Shown here one piece after another: positions 26,623 through 35,086 of a stretch of 64,000 nt of DNA. Positions within the stretch are counted from its first letter, which is position 1, and the number at the start of each line of letters is the position of its first letter. Under the pieces are notes generated by a model that saw nothing but the letters and a program-made list of their open reading frames with translations, made no database searches and had not been told where the DNA came from. This DNA comes from an uncultured Anaerolineae bacterium (GTDB lineage: Bacteria > Chloroflexota > Anaerolineae > Anaerolineales > Villigracilaceae). The position numbers and the translations under genes are program-made. The stretch is taken from the NCBI GenBank assembly GCA_903838415.1, contig CAILYI010000195.1, forward strand, positions 1-64,000. The letters are read 5' to 3'.

Positions 26623-27702
26623 ATGCCAAAAACCATAAAAGTTGGTATCGTTGGAACCGGTTTTGTCGGTGACATTCATCACGCGGCCTTTCAGGGTTGG
26701 GTGCGCGATGCGGAAGTGGTGGCGGTGGCCAGCCCGAACAACGCCTCCAAGTTCGCCCATGAAAAAGGCGTCGCCAAAGCTTACGGCGATTACCACGAAA
26801 TGCTGAAGGACAAAGAGATCGACATCGTTGATATTGGCATCCCGAACGACCTGCACTGTCAGGTGGTGCTGGATGCGGCCAAAGCGGGCAAGCATGTCAT
26901 CATTGAAAAGCCGCTGTGCGTCACGCTCGAGGAAGCCGACCAGATGATCGAGGCCTGTCAGAAGGCCGGTGTGCTGCTGATGTACGCCGAGGAACTGCTG
27001 TTTGCGCCCAAATATGTGCGCGTCAAGAAGCTGATCGGTGAAGGCGCGATTGGTGAACCGTTCCTGGCCAAGCAATCGGAAGAGCATCCCGGGCCGCACA
27101 TGCCCTGGTTCTGGGACGTAAATCGCTCGGGCGGTGGTGTGATGCTCGATATGGGCTGTCACTCGATTGAATATACGCGCTGGGTGCTGGGCAAGCCCAA
27201 GGTCAAGAGTGTGACCGCCTTCATGGGCACGTATGTCCATCAGGGGCGCACGCAGGGTGAAGATCATTCGTATTGCATTATTGAATATGAAGGCGGCAAA
27301 CTGGCCATGCTGGAAAACAGTTGGGCCAAGGGCGGCGGCGTGGATGATCGCTGCGAAGTCTACGGCCAGAAAGGCCACACGCGTGCTGACTTGCTGCGCG
27401 GCAGCTCCCTGCTGACTTACAGCGAGGAAGGATACGGTTACGCTGTCGAAAAAGCCGGGTCGACGAAGGGCTATACCTTCACCATGTTCGAGGAAATCTG
27501 GAACTACGGCTTCCCACAGGAGATGCAGCACTTCGTCAACTGTGTGCTCGGCAAGGAAACTTGCATGGAAACCGGCGAGGATGGCCGCGAAGTTTTGAAA
27601 ATCATGTACGCTGCTTACCAGTCAGCGGGCGAAGGCCGCAAAATCGAATGGCCGTATACTCCGCCAGTGGTCAAGAAACCGATAGATTTGTGGAAAAGGT
27701 AA
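26623..27702 (+). CDS. Gfo/Idh/MocA-family dehydrogenase 1
   Basis: A 359-residue NAD(P)-dependent sugar or cyclitol dehydrogenase. The Rossmann motif VGIVGTGFVGDIHHAAF opens the protein, and the catalytic Lys is in EKPLCVTLEEAD. The C-terminal domain has DMGCHSIEYTRWVLG. The ATG at 26623 follows CAAGGAG; an open frame from 26512 adds unconserved residues. The family includes inositol 2-dehydrogenase and rhizopine MocA. Confidence 0.88.
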   Translation: MPKTIKVGIVGTGFVGDIHHAAFQGWVRDAEVVAVASPNNASKFAHEKGVAKAYGDYHEMLKDKEIDIVDIGIPNDLHCQVVLDAAKAGKHVIIEKPLCVTLEEADQMIEACQKAGVLLMYAEELLFAPKYVRVKKLIGEGAIGEPFLAKQSEEHPGPHMPWFWDVNRSGGGVMLDMGCHSIEYTRWVLGKPKVKSVTAFMGTYVHQGRTQGEDHSYCIIEYEGGKLAMLENSWAKGGGVDDRCEVYGQKGHTRADLLRGSSLLTYSEEGYGYAVEKAGSTKGYTFTMFEEIWNYGFPQEMQHFVNCVLGKETCMETGEDGREVLKIMYAAYQSAGEGRKIEWPYTPPVVKKPIDLWKR

Positions 27703-27720
27703 ACTTGGAGCTGAATTTTC

Positions 27721-27790
27721 ACCGCGAAGCGCGCAAAGTGCGCTAAGGAACCCCAAAGAATTTCTTCGCGCACTTTGCGACCCTGGCGGT
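27721..27790. repeat. palindromic intergenic repeat element (ACCGC...GCGGT)
   Basis: The element is bounded by ACCGC (27721-27725) and GCGGT (27786-27790). Inside it has a perfect 12-nt inverted repeat, CGCAAAGTGCGC (27732-27743) and GCGCACTTTGCG (27768-27779). Related pieces (ACCGCAAAG, GTGCGCTAAG) occur at 32169-32206 and at the 3-prime end of the gene ending at 32319. It fills most of the gap between the dehydrogenase and aldolase genes. Confidence 0.6.
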
Positions 27791-27837
27791 TCGATATCTC
27801 AAAACCATCCAGTACAAAGCCGAAAAAAGGAATCATA

Positions 27838-28578
27838 ATGACACTGAACAGTAAAACCATCACCTACGAACAACTTGCCAAAGTAATTGACCATTCCCTG
27901 CTGCGGCCTGAACTGACCGAACAGGAAGTCATCGACGGCTGTAAACTGGCCGCCAAATACAATACCGCGACGGTTTGTGTCAAACCATGCCACGTCAAAC
28001 TGGCGGCGGAAGCGCTTAAAGGCTCGGATGTAAAAGTCAGCACGGTGGTCGGTTTTCCGCATGGCAGCAATTTGACCGCCATCAAGCTGGCAGAAGCCGG
28101 TATCGCCATGGACGAGGGCGCCGTCGAGCTGGACATGGTGCTCAATATCGGTCAACTGCGTTCGGGTAAGACTGATTACGTTGGCGCGGACGTCAAAGCC
28201 ATCTGTGACGCGGCGCATGCCCGCGGCGTGAAGGTTAAAGTCATTTTCGAGAATGCTTATCTCACGGATGAGCAGAAAATTGTGGCCTGCAAACTGTGCG
28301 AAGCGGCTGGCGCGGACTGGGTCAAGACATCGACTGGTTTTGCCCCCAGCGGCGCGACGCTCGAGGATTTGCGCCTGATGCGTGCCAATGTCAGCGAAAA
28401 GGTGCAGGTCAAGGCTGCGGGCGGCGTCCGCACGCTGGATGCGCTGCTGGCGGTGATTGATGCTGGTGTCACTCGCTGCGGCGCGACCGCCACGGCGGCC
28501 ATCATGGACGAGTTTGAGAAGCGCCAAAAAGAAGGCGTGGACGGTGCGGGCGAGGCCAAGCTCGGCGGCGCTTACTAA
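27838..28578 (+). CDS. deoC: deoxyribose-phosphate aldolase-family protein
   Basis: A 246-residue class I aldolase. The Schiff-base Lys163 is in [10 protein letters not shown], Asp99 in ELDMVLNIG, and the second Lys in [14 protein letters not shown]. These match the catalytic set of DeoC. The ATG at 27838 follows AAAAAAGGA. Standing between two MocA-type dehydrogenases and an isomerase rather than among nucleoside genes, it may cleave a different deoxy-sugar phosphate, as some DeoC paralogs do. The chemistry is sure, the substrate less so. Confidence 0.88.
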   Translation: MTLNSKTITYEQLAKVIDHSLLRPELTEQEVIDGCKLAAKYNTATVCVKPCHVKLAAEALKGSDVKVSTVVGFPHGSNLTAIKLAEAGIAMDEGAVELDMVLNIGQLRSGKTDYVGADVKAICDAAHARGVKVKVIFENAYLTDEQKIVACKLCEAAGADWVKTSTGFAPSGATLEDLRLMRANVSEKVQVKAAGGVRTLDALLAVIDAGVTRCGATATAAIMDEFEKRQKEGVDGAGEAKLGGAY

Positions 28579-28598
28579 GGATTTTCACGGAGACGACT

Positions 28599-29765
28599 AT
28601 GACCAAACAACTGAACAAACAAACTGTCGGTGTGGGTGTGGCTGGGACCGGTTTCATTGGGCCCGCTCATGTGGAGGGATTGCGTCGTAATGGGCTTCAG
28701 GTGCTGGGGTTGGCGGAAGCCACCCGCGAACTCGCCGAGCAAAAAGCGGCCGAGATGGGCATCCCCCGCGCGTATGCTTCTTACGAAGCGATGCTGGCTG
28801 ACCCGGAGATCGACGTGGTGCATCTCGCCACGCCCAACGTGCTGCATCATCCGTACGCCAAAGCGGCGCTGCTGGCCGGAAAGCATGTCGTCTGCGAGAA
28901 ACCGCTGGCGATAACGGCGGCGGAATCGGCGGAATTGGTCAAGCTGGCAGCGGAGAAAAAACTCGTCAATGCCGTCAACTTCAATATCCGCATGTACCCG
29001 ATGGTGCAGCAGGCCCGCAGCCTGGTGCAGAGCGGCGAAATCGGCGATTTGTTCATCCTGCAAGGTTCTTATCTGCAGGATTGGCTTTTGTTCGACACTG
29101 ACTGGAACTGGCGCTTGGAACCCGGTTTGGGCGGCACGCTGCGCGCGGTCGGCGACATTGGCTCACACTGGCTCGACCTGATGACCTTCATCACCGGCCT
29201 GCGCGTTGAGGAAGTCTATGCCGATTTCACGACCTTCCACAAAACGCGCAAGAAACCTGCCAAGCCGGTTGAAACTTTCACCGGCAAGATCCTGCAGCCC
29301 TCCGATTACATCGACCAGCCGATTACCACCGAAGATTACGCCAGCATCCTGCTGCACTACGAAAACGGCGTGCGCGGCAGTGTGAACGTGGCGCAGATTT
29401 GTTCGGGGCGCAAAAACCGCCTGTTCTTTGAGATCAGCGGCTCGAAATCGTCGCTGGCCTGGGACGGCGAACGGCCCAACGAGTTGTGGATCGGCCATCG
29501 CACCGCCCCCAATCAGATGCTGATCAAAGATCCATCGCTGCTTTCGCCCGAGGCGCGCGAAACCGCTTCCTATCCCGGCGGCCATGCCGAAGGTTTCCCC
29601 GATACCTTCAAGCAGCTTTACACCAAAGTCTACCGCTACATTTTCGCGGGCGACTACACCAAAAAGCCCGATTTCCCCACCTTTGCCGATGGTCACTATG
29701 AGATGGTGCTGTGCGAAGCCATCGAAAAGAGCGCCAAAGAAAAGGCGTGGGTCAAGGTTGGATAA
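28599..29765 (+). CDS. Gfo/Idh/MocA-family dehydrogenase 2
   Basis: A 388-residue NAD(P)-dependent dehydrogenase distinct from the first one. Its Rossmann motif is [16 protein letters not shown], the catalytic Lys is in [12 protein letters not shown], and the C-terminal domain has [16 protein letters not shown]. It starts 20 nt after the aldolase gene. Two paralogous dehydrogenases flanking an aldolase suggest successive oxidations, or oxidation and reduction at neighbouring carbons, of one polyol. Confidence 0.88.
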   Translation: MTKQLNKQTVGVGVAGTGFIGPAHVEGLRRNGLQVLGLAEATRELAEQKAAEMGIPRAYASYEAMLADPEIDVVHLATPNVLHHPYAKAALLAGKHVVCEKPLAITAAESAELVKLAAEKKLVNAVNFNIRMYPMVQQARSLVQSGEIGDLFILQGSYLQDWLLFDTDWNWRLEPGLGGTLRAVGDIGSHWLDLMTFITGLRVEEVYADFTTFHKTRKKPAKPVETFTGKILQPSDYIDQPITTEDYASILLHYENGVRGSVNVAQICSGRKNRLFFEISGSKSSLAWDGERPNELWIGHRTAPNQMLIKDPSLLSPEARETASYPGGHAEGFPDTFKQLYTKVYRYIFAGDYTKKPDFPTFADGHYEMVLCEAIEKSAKEKAWVKVG

Positions 29766-29782
29766 AACAAGGAGATGCACCT

Positions 29783-30697
29783 ATGAAACTTGGATTTTTA
29801 ACCGCCGCATTGCCCGATAGCAGCCTCGAACAGGCCGCCAAATGGGGCGCCGAAAGCGGCTTTCAGGCCATTGAAATCGCCTGCTGGCCGCGCGAAAAAG
29901 CCACCCGCCGCTATGCGGGCGTCACTCATATTGACGTCGCCACGCTGGATAAAGCCGGGGCCGCCGAAACCCGCAAAATGTTGGATGGCTACGGGCTGAC
30001 AGTTTCCTCGCTGGCCTATTATCCCAACCCGCTCCACCCGGATGCCGACCACCGCGAAATGGTCATCGGCCACCTGAAAAAGGTCATCGAAGCCGCCGCG
30101 CTGCTCGAAGTTCCGGTGGTGGGCACTTTCGTCGGCAAGGACAAGAACAAAACCGTCCCGCAGAACTTCGAAGACTATGCCAAGATCTGGCCGCCGATTG
30201 TCAAATTTGCCAAAGAGCGCGGCATCAAGATCGCTATCGAAAACTGCCCGATGATTTTCTCGCTCGACGAGTGGCCCGGCGGCAACAACCTGGCCTCCAC
30301 CCCGGCCATCTGGCGCAAAATGTGGGAAATCATCCCCGACGACAACTTTGGGCTGAACCTCGACCCCTCGCACCTCATCCTGCAGATGATTGACTATGAG
30401 CGCGTTGTGCGCGAGTTCGGCAGCAAGATTTTCCACGTCCACGCCAAAGACCTGCACATCGACCACGAAGGTCTCTATAACAACGGAGTGCTTTCGCAGG
30501 GCATGGGCTGGCAGATTCCGCGCCTGCCCGGTTTGGGCGACATGAACTGGCCCAAATTCTTCGCCGCCCTGACCGCCGCCCGCTATGATTATGTCGTCAG
30601 CATCGAGCACGAAGATCGCGTCTACGAAGGTGACGAAGAACTTGTCAAGCGCGGCTTCTATCTTTCGCGCGATATCCTGAAACCCTTTATTCACTAA
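29783..30697 (+). CDS. TIM-barrel sugar isomerase/epimerase (IolE/MocC-like)
   Basis: A 304-residue xylose-isomerase-like barrel protein. Metal and substrate residues show as AIENCPMI (Glu), NLDPSHL (Asp, His), FHVHAKD (His) and VSIEHED (Glu). The ATG at 29783 has GGAGATG upstream, 17 nt after the dehydrogenase stop. The family interconverts keto- and enol-polyols or epimerises ketoses. It is the second such barrel in the window; the first (14145-14960) is only distantly similar. Confidence 0.85.
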   Translation: MKLGFLTAALPDSSLEQAAKWGAESGFQAIEIACWPREKATRRYAGVTHIDVATLDKAGAAETRKMLDGYGLTVSSLAYYPNPLHPDADHREMVIGHLKKVIEAAALLEVPVVGTFVGKDKNKTVPQNFEDYAKIWPPIVKFAKERGIKIAIENCPMIFSLDEWPGGNNLASTPAIWRKMWEIIPDDNFGLNLDPSHLILQMIDYERVVREFGSKIFHVHAKDLHIDHEGLYNNGVLSQGMGWQIPRLPGLGDMNWPKFFAALTAARYDYVVSIEHEDRVYEGDEELVKRGFYLSRDILKPFIH

Positions 30698-30739
30698 TTC
30701 CGGTAGCAACGACCGGTTTTCACTTCTCTCTCCTTCCAC

Positions 30740-30764
30740 CCCTTCTCCGGCTGCCGGAGAAGGG
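30740..30764 (+). other. GC-rich inverted repeat between isomerase and kinase genes
   Basis: CCCTTCTCCGGC and its reverse complement flank a single T. As RNA it gives an 11-bp stem with a 3-nt loop. It lies 42 nt after the isomerase stop and 14 nt before the ROK ATG, so it could reduce read-through or affect initiation of the kinase gene. Confidence 0.5.
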
Positions 30765-30778
30765 CAAGGTATGTGGAC

Positions 30779-31759
30779 ATGAAACGATACATTGGCTGTG
30801 ACCTCGGCGGCACCAACCTGCGTGCTGCCATTATCGATGTGGAAACCGGCAGCGTGCTGCACCAGTCCAGCGTTCCCACGCTGGCGCGCGAAGGCCATGA
30901 GGCTGTCATGCGGCGCATGGCGGACCTGTTCCTGCAAGTGATCCAATCTGCCGGGCTGCAAAAGGAAGACATCGGTGGAATTGGCATCGGTGCCCCCGGC
31001 GTGCTCGACCTCGAACGGGGGGAGACGCTTTTCCTGCCAAACCTGCCTGGAACCTGGCCGCACGTTCCGTTGGCGGCGACCATCCTGCAGCTGACGGGTC
31101 TCCCGACCGTGCTGCTGAACGATGTGCGTTCCATCACCTTTGGCGAGTGGTGTTTCGGCGCCGGGCGTGGTGTGGATACGGTGGCCGTCTTTGCCATCGG
31201 TACCGGCATCGGCGGTGGATTGGTCGTCAACGGGCAGCTCCATCTTGGGATTGGCGGTACCGGCGGCGAACTGGGACACATGGTCATTAATTACAACGGC
31301 CCGCGCTGTGGCTGTGGCAATTTCGGCTGTCTTGAAACCTATGCTTCCGGCCCGGCCATTGCGGCGATGGGGATGAAGGCCGTGGCCCAGGGGCTGACCA
31401 CCAAAATCGGCGAATTGTGCGAGTATGACTTAAACCGTATCACGCCCGAGCTGATCGCCAAAGCTGCCGCGAGCGGTGATGAGATTGCCTGTGATATTTA
31501 CGAAAAAGCCGGGTTTTATCTCGGAGTGGCCGCTTCCAGCATTTGCGCAGCCGTCGGCCCGCGCCGCATTATCCTGGCCGGGGGCGTGGCCCACGCCGGG
31601 AAGCTGCTGTTCGATCCCATGGAACGCACCATGCGGGCGCGCGTTCACGTCATGCCGGTTGAGCAGGTCGAAATTGTCCCCGCGCTGTTGGGTGGCAATG
31701 CCGGGGTGATTGGTGCGGCCTGTTGGGCGGAGCAATCGGCCTTGAACAATGCCGGGTGA
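30779..31759 (+). CDS. ROK-family sugar kinase (glucokinase-like)
   Basis: A 326-residue ROK protein without a DNA-binding domain. The ATP motif is GCDLGGTNLRAAIID, the catalytic Asp is in LNDVRSITFGEW, and the zinc cluster is CGCGNFGCLE. GTGIGGGLVVNGQ and AGGVAHAGKLL complete the fold. ATG at 30779 or GTG at 30773 could start it; the ATG is preferred. It would phosphorylate glucose or a related sugar released by the upstream enzymes. Confidence 0.88.
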   Translation: MKRYIGCDLGGTNLRAAIIDVETGSVLHQSSVPTLAREGHEAVMRRMADLFLQVIQSAGLQKEDIGGIGIGAPGVLDLERGETLFLPNLPGTWPHVPLAATILQLTGLPTVLLNDVRSITFGEWCFGAGRGVDTVAVFAIGTGIGGGLVVNGQLHLGIGGTGGELGHMVINYNGPRCGCGNFGCLETYASGPAIAAMGMKAVAQGLTTKIGELCEYDLNRITPELIAKAAASGDEIACDIYEKAGFYLGVAASSICAAVGPRRIILAGGVAHAGKLLFDPMERTMRARVHVMPVEQVEIVPALLGGNAGVIGAACWAEQSALNNAG

Positions 31760-31809
31760 TTGTTCTTTCCCACCGAACTGACTCCCGAAAAATTCCTTGA
31801 TGCTTCATC

Positions 31810-31832
31810 ACGAACCCGTTTACCGGGTTCGT
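31810..31832 (+). terminator. hairpin after the ROK kinase gene
   Basis: ACGAACCCG and CGGGTTCGT form a 9-bp stem with a 5-nt loop, 50 nt after the kinase stop. No U-tract follows, so termination is a guess from position. Confidence 0.45.
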
Positions 31833-31929
31833 CTGATTCCTGGGCCTTTCGGGGTGCGGATTGACTTGCTGGGTGCGGGGGAGTTTGCACAGGGTCAGGA
31901 TGTTACAAGCCAGGCGGCTGGCGGGTCAC

Positions 31930-32040
31930 GCGGCTTGATGGACAAATGGACAGGCTAATTTCATCCGTCGAGCTGGCTCGATTAGAAAAAGCTCGGCGAG
32001 CTTTTAAATTAGCTCGCCGAGATATTATTCATCAAGCCGC
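31930..32040. repeat. nested inverted repeats
   Basis: The outer arms GCGGCTTGATG (31930-31940) and CATCAAGCCGC (32030-32040) are exact reverse complements. Inside them CTCGGCGAGCT (31992-32002) and AGCTCGCCGAG (32011-32021) form a perfect 11-bp stem with the AT-only loop TTTAAATT. The arrangement recalls a small MITE-like element or a folded RNA. Confidence 0.6.
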
Positions 32041-32072
32041 TTGTTGACGGAATTAAGCCAGTTAAAACAAAA

Positions 32073-32099
32073 CTTTAGCGGCTGATTGGGCCGCTAAAG
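32073..32099. other. hairpin CTTTAGCGGC...GCCGCTAAAG
   Basis: A perfect 10-bp stem with a 7-nt loop, just beyond the nested inverted repeats. It is symmetric enough to terminate in either direction between the convergent genes, though neither side has a long T-run. Confidence 0.5.
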
Positions 32100-32318
32100 C
32101 CAGGGAAGTTTTTCATGTTGTCGCAGGTTGTTCTGGTCACCTGCCGGGGCGGCGGTCTTCCGCTACGTCTCGTTATGAACCGCAAAGCCCGCAAAGAGCG
32201 TGAAGGTTTTTAATTCAGGCACGACAAAGCATCACGTCTGGCAAAAACTGCGTATTTCCTGACTGTTGAACAGAAAATCTGTCAGTGTGGAAGTTAGCAC
32301 AGACTCTAAAAGATTTTC

Positions 32319-33176
32319 TTAGCGCACCTTGGCGGCCTTCGTGGTTCGTTCAAAGCCAGGGTTGTCTGGTGGATGCTTGGCCTGGGATGCGGGTAACTTT
32401 CCCAGCACCAGCCCGGTGGGGTCGATCTCGCGCAAAATGCGCTGCTCGGTGATTGACGGGGGCTCAGTGACCGGTATTTCATCCGGGATCAGGATTTCGA
32501 AATCGCTGTTGGACTGTACCTCGTCCACCGTGACGCCCGGATGCAGGCTGAGCAGCGTCAGGCGTTTGGATTGCTCGTCGAAGCCATAAACGCCCAATTG
32601 AGTGATGACGCGATACGGGCCGCAACCGGCGGGAAGTCCGGCGGCTTCGCGCGCCCCGTTACCGGTCAGCCAGCCGGGGGTGGTCAGGAATTCCAGCTTT
32701 TTCATAAAGGTACGCTGGCTCTGGTTGCGCATGATATACAGCGTGCGCCAGCAAAGTGACCCGAGATCGTTGGCGCCGCCCGAGCCGGGCAGGCGCACCT
32801 TGGGCTGCTCCCAATCGCCGATGACGGTCGTGTTCAGGTTGCCGTAGGTATCCATGGCGGCCGCGCCCAGGAAGGCGTAATCGACAAATCCGGCCTGCGC
32901 GGCTGACATGACATCGTGCATCGAGGAAGCCGCCATGGCGCGGTAAAAGGTGCGCGAGTCGCCCACCGAGATGGGCAGCACCGGCACCTGCGGGCCGATG
33001 CCACCGGCCTCGAAAATGATCAAAATATTGGGCGCGTGGGTGCGCTGGGCCAGCATGGTGGAAATCATCGGCAGGCCGGTGCCCACAAAGACCGCCTTAT
33101 TATCTTCCAACAGGCGCGAAGCCACGCACGCCAGGAGTTCCGATAAACTGTAATTGCTCGATTGAGATTGGCTCAT
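32319..33176 (-). CDS. CoA-transferase family I, subunit B (glutaconate CoA-transferase B-like)
   Basis: A 285-residue beta subunit. It has FVGTGLPMISTMLAQRTHAP, the block FEAGGIGPQVP and LPGSGGANDLGSL, as in GctB-type proteins. The start at 33176 follows CGGAG. It pairs with the alpha subunit gene 14 nt upstream. The last residues (TTKAAKVR) and stop are encoded by a copy of the ACCACGAAGG/GTGCGCTAAG intergenic repeat, so the natural C-terminus may have been replaced. The substrate is probably a keto acid or dicarboxylate handled by the neighbouring cleavage enzyme. Confidence 0.85.
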   Translation of the reverse strand: MSQSQSSNYSLSELLACVASRLLEDNKAVFVGTGLPMISTMLAQRTHAPNILIIFEAGGIGPQVPVLPISVGDSRTFYRAMAASSMHDVMSAAQAGFVDYAFLGAAAMDTYGNLNTTVIGDWEQPKVRLPGSGGANDLGSLCWRTLYIMRNQSQRTFMKKLEFLTTPGWLTGNGAREAAGLPAGCGPYRVITQLGVYGFDEQSKRLTLLSLHPGVTVDEVQSNSDFEILIPDEIPVTEPPSITEQRILREIDPTGLVLGKLPASQAKHPPDNPGFERTTKAAKVR

Positions 33177-33190
33177 GGGGAAAACTCCGA

Positions 33191-34210
33191 TCACGATTCT
33201 GAGTCTGGCAGGGGGGCGCGCAAATTTTCCACTTGCTTGAGCTGGGACATGGTTCTCAAGCCGCCAACTTTCTCGAGATATTCTTCAAAGTCAGCCACGC
33301 CGAAGACATATTTCTCGAAATATTGCTGCGCTCCCTCGACAGTTTTTGCCAGAGTCAACCACTCGCGGATGTGTTTTTCGTCAAAATAGTATTGGTACGG
33401 CATCAGGCTGGGATGCGCGCCGTAGGGCACTTCGCAGACAGCGTCCACCACATAAAACGGGATGGCGGTCCGGTCGGGTTCGCGGCGGATTTCGTCGTTG
33501 TCGATGATTTCCTCGGTCGTGATGATCACCCGCCGGGCGGCGCGGGCCAGTTCAAAGTCCTCCACCAGGATGCCGTCAATTTGGGCGTTGCCGTACTGGT
33601 CGCAGCGCGGCACATGGAAGAGCGCCACATCCGGGTAAGCCGCCGGGACCAGCGTCACGGGCTTGCCGCTCCAGGGATCGCGGATCTGCTTGGCGGAGCT
33701 TTTCTCAAAAGTATCGGTCCCGGCCAGGTTGCGGGTCGGGATGAAAGGGATGCCCATCATCCCGGCCAGAAAGCGCCACTGATAGCCGCCGTTGGAGATT
33801 TCAGCCGCCACCTTGACCTGTCCGCTTTCGACGGCGCGCCGCCCGGCCGGGGACAGCCCGCGCAGTTCGTGCCCGAAGGAATAGGCGCATTCGACCTTGC
33901 TGACGCAGCCCGCGCCAATCAGCAAGTCGATATCGTGGACGGCGGTTTTTCCCGCCATGACCAGATCGCGGCGGCGCTGCCGGATGATTTCATAGACAAT
34001 CGACATCGGTACGCGCACATGCCCAAAGCCGCCAATCGCCATGTAATCTCCATCGCGCACAAAGCGCTTGACGGCTTGCTGGACACTCATGCGCTTGTCG
34101 ATCAACCCGCGCGATTTGTTCTCACGCACCCAGGCGCGATTATCGTCCGGGTCATGCCAGCCGATCAGTTCGCCTTTGCCTTCTGCCAGTATCTCAATCG
34201 TCTTTGCCAT
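33191..34210 (-). CDS. CoA-transferase family I, subunit A (glutaconate CoA-transferase A-like)
   Basis: A 339-residue alpha subunit. It begins with an extra 35-40 residues before SVQQAVKRFVRDGDYMAIGG, which is the usual start of the fold. GCVSKVECAYSFG and VALFHVPRCDQYGN follow. Together with subunit B it moves CoA between a donor acyl-CoA and a free acid. It starts 12 nt after the beta-keto acid cleavage enzyme, which supports a joint role in activating or releasing that enzyme's acid. Confidence 0.87.
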   Translation of the reverse strand: MAKTIEILAEGKGELIGWHDPDDNRAWVRENKSRGLIDKRMSVQQAVKRFVRDGDYMAIGGFGHVRVPMSIVYEIIRQRRRDLVMAGKTAVHDIDLLIGAGCVSKVECAYSFGHELRGLSPAGRRAVESGQVKVAAEISNGGYQWRFLAGMMGIPFIPTRNLAGTDTFEKSSAKQIRDPWSGKPVTLVPAAYPDVALFHVPRCDQYGNAQIDGILVEDFELARAARRVIITTEEIIDNDEIRREPDRTAIPFYVVDAVCEVPYGAHPSLMPYQYYFDEKHIREWLTLAKTVEGAQQYFEKYVFGVADFEEYLEKVGGLRTMSQLKQVENLRAPLPDSES

Positions 34211-34222
34211 GTTGCTCCTTGT

Positions 34223-35086
34223 CTACTTTTTTCTCAGCCCCATGATTTCGCGCGCTTCGTCCGGCGTGGCTGGTTCGCGGCCGTTGATCTGCGCCACGCG
34301 CACGGCCCATTCCACCAGCTCGGCGTTGCCGCGGGCCAGTTCTCCGTTCGGGATGCGGGCGTTATCCTCTAGCCCGACGCGCATGTGTCCGCCCATTAGG
34401 CAGGACTGCATAATGGACGAGAATTCGTCGCGCCCGACGCCGCAGGTGGTGAAATTGGATTTCGGCGGCAGGGCATGTACCAGCGCGACAAAGGATTCGG
34501 GCCGGAAGCGCTGTCCGCCCGCCACACTCCAGACGAAGTTGAAATTCATCGGCTCTGAGAAAATGCCCTGTTTCATCAGCAACAGGATGTTATCCAGCCC
34601 GCCGAAGTCATAGACTTCGATCTCGGGCTTGACGCTGTTGCTTTCCATTGCAATCGCAAAATCGCGGATCACGGTGAAGCTGTTGTCAAAGATATAGTCG
34701 ACGATGATTTTACCGGTTTTGCGATCCGCTGCGGCGAAATTCATGGAATTGGTGTTGAGCGAGGCCATTTCGGGCTTGATCGCCACAATCTGGGCGATGC
34801 GCTGCTCGGGCGTTTTCCCCATCCCCACCGCGGAAGTCAGGTTGATGATGACTTGCGGGCATTTCTGCTGGATGGCGTCGTACGTGGCGCGGATGCGCTC
34901 GATTTCGTGCGTGGGTGTGCCGTCGTCCAGCCGGGCGTGGATGTGCACCATCGCGGCCCCGGCCTGGTAGGCCTGCAACGCTTCCTCCGCAAACTCAGCA
35001 GGGGTGTAGGGCACCGCGGGGTTTTGCTGGCGGTAGGTTCCCGAGCCGGATAACGCTGCTGTGATGATGACCTTGTCATTCGCCAT
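34223..35086 (-). CDS. beta-keto acid cleavage enzyme (BKACE, DUF849)
   Basis: A 287-residue zinc TIM-barrel enzyme related to 3-keto-5-aminohexanoate cleavage enzyme. Zinc ligands are the two His of VHIHARLDDG and the Glu of GGHMRVGLEDN. The family condenses a beta-keto acid with acetyl-CoA and releases acetoacetate plus a new CoA ester. The ATG at 35086 overlaps the DUF35 gene by 11 nt. Next to a CoA-transferase and thiolase-like genes, it could finish a chain-shortening pathway. Confidence 0.9.
   Translation of the reverse strand: MANDKVIITAALSGSGTYRQQNPAVPYTPAEFAEEALQAYQAGAAMVHIHARLDDGTPTHEIERIRATYDAIQQKCPQVIINLTSAVGMGKTPEQRIAQIVAIKPEMASLNTNSMNFAAADRKTGKIIVDYIFDNSFTVIRDFAIAMESNSVKPEIEVYDFGGLDNILLLMKQGIFSEPMNFNFVWSVAGGQRFRPESFVALVHALPPKSNFTTCGVGRDEFSSIMQSCLMGGHMRVGLEDNARIPNGELARGNAELVEWAVRVAQINGREPATPDEAREIMGLRKK

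Larger units (their letters stand above)
31760..32318. other. 559-bp intergenic region, no gene, rich in inverted repeats
   Basis: No protein-coding gene can be supported between the convergent kinase and CoA-transferase genes. The stretch holds a terminator-like hairpin at 31810-31832, a nested pair of inverted repeats at 31930-32040, a hairpin at 32073-32099, and a fragment of the ACCGCAAAG repeat near 32169-32206. Parts are markedly AT-rich. A structured RNA or a decayed mobile element is possible. Confidence 0.6.

Noticed and set aside
29798-31279. 493-residue minus-strand open frame over the isomerase and ROK kinase genes
   Set aside because: It crosses two well supported plus-strand genes and the hairpin between them.
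31930-32099. CRISPR array
   Set aside because: The repeats are inverted, not direct, and there are no regular spacers or cas genes.
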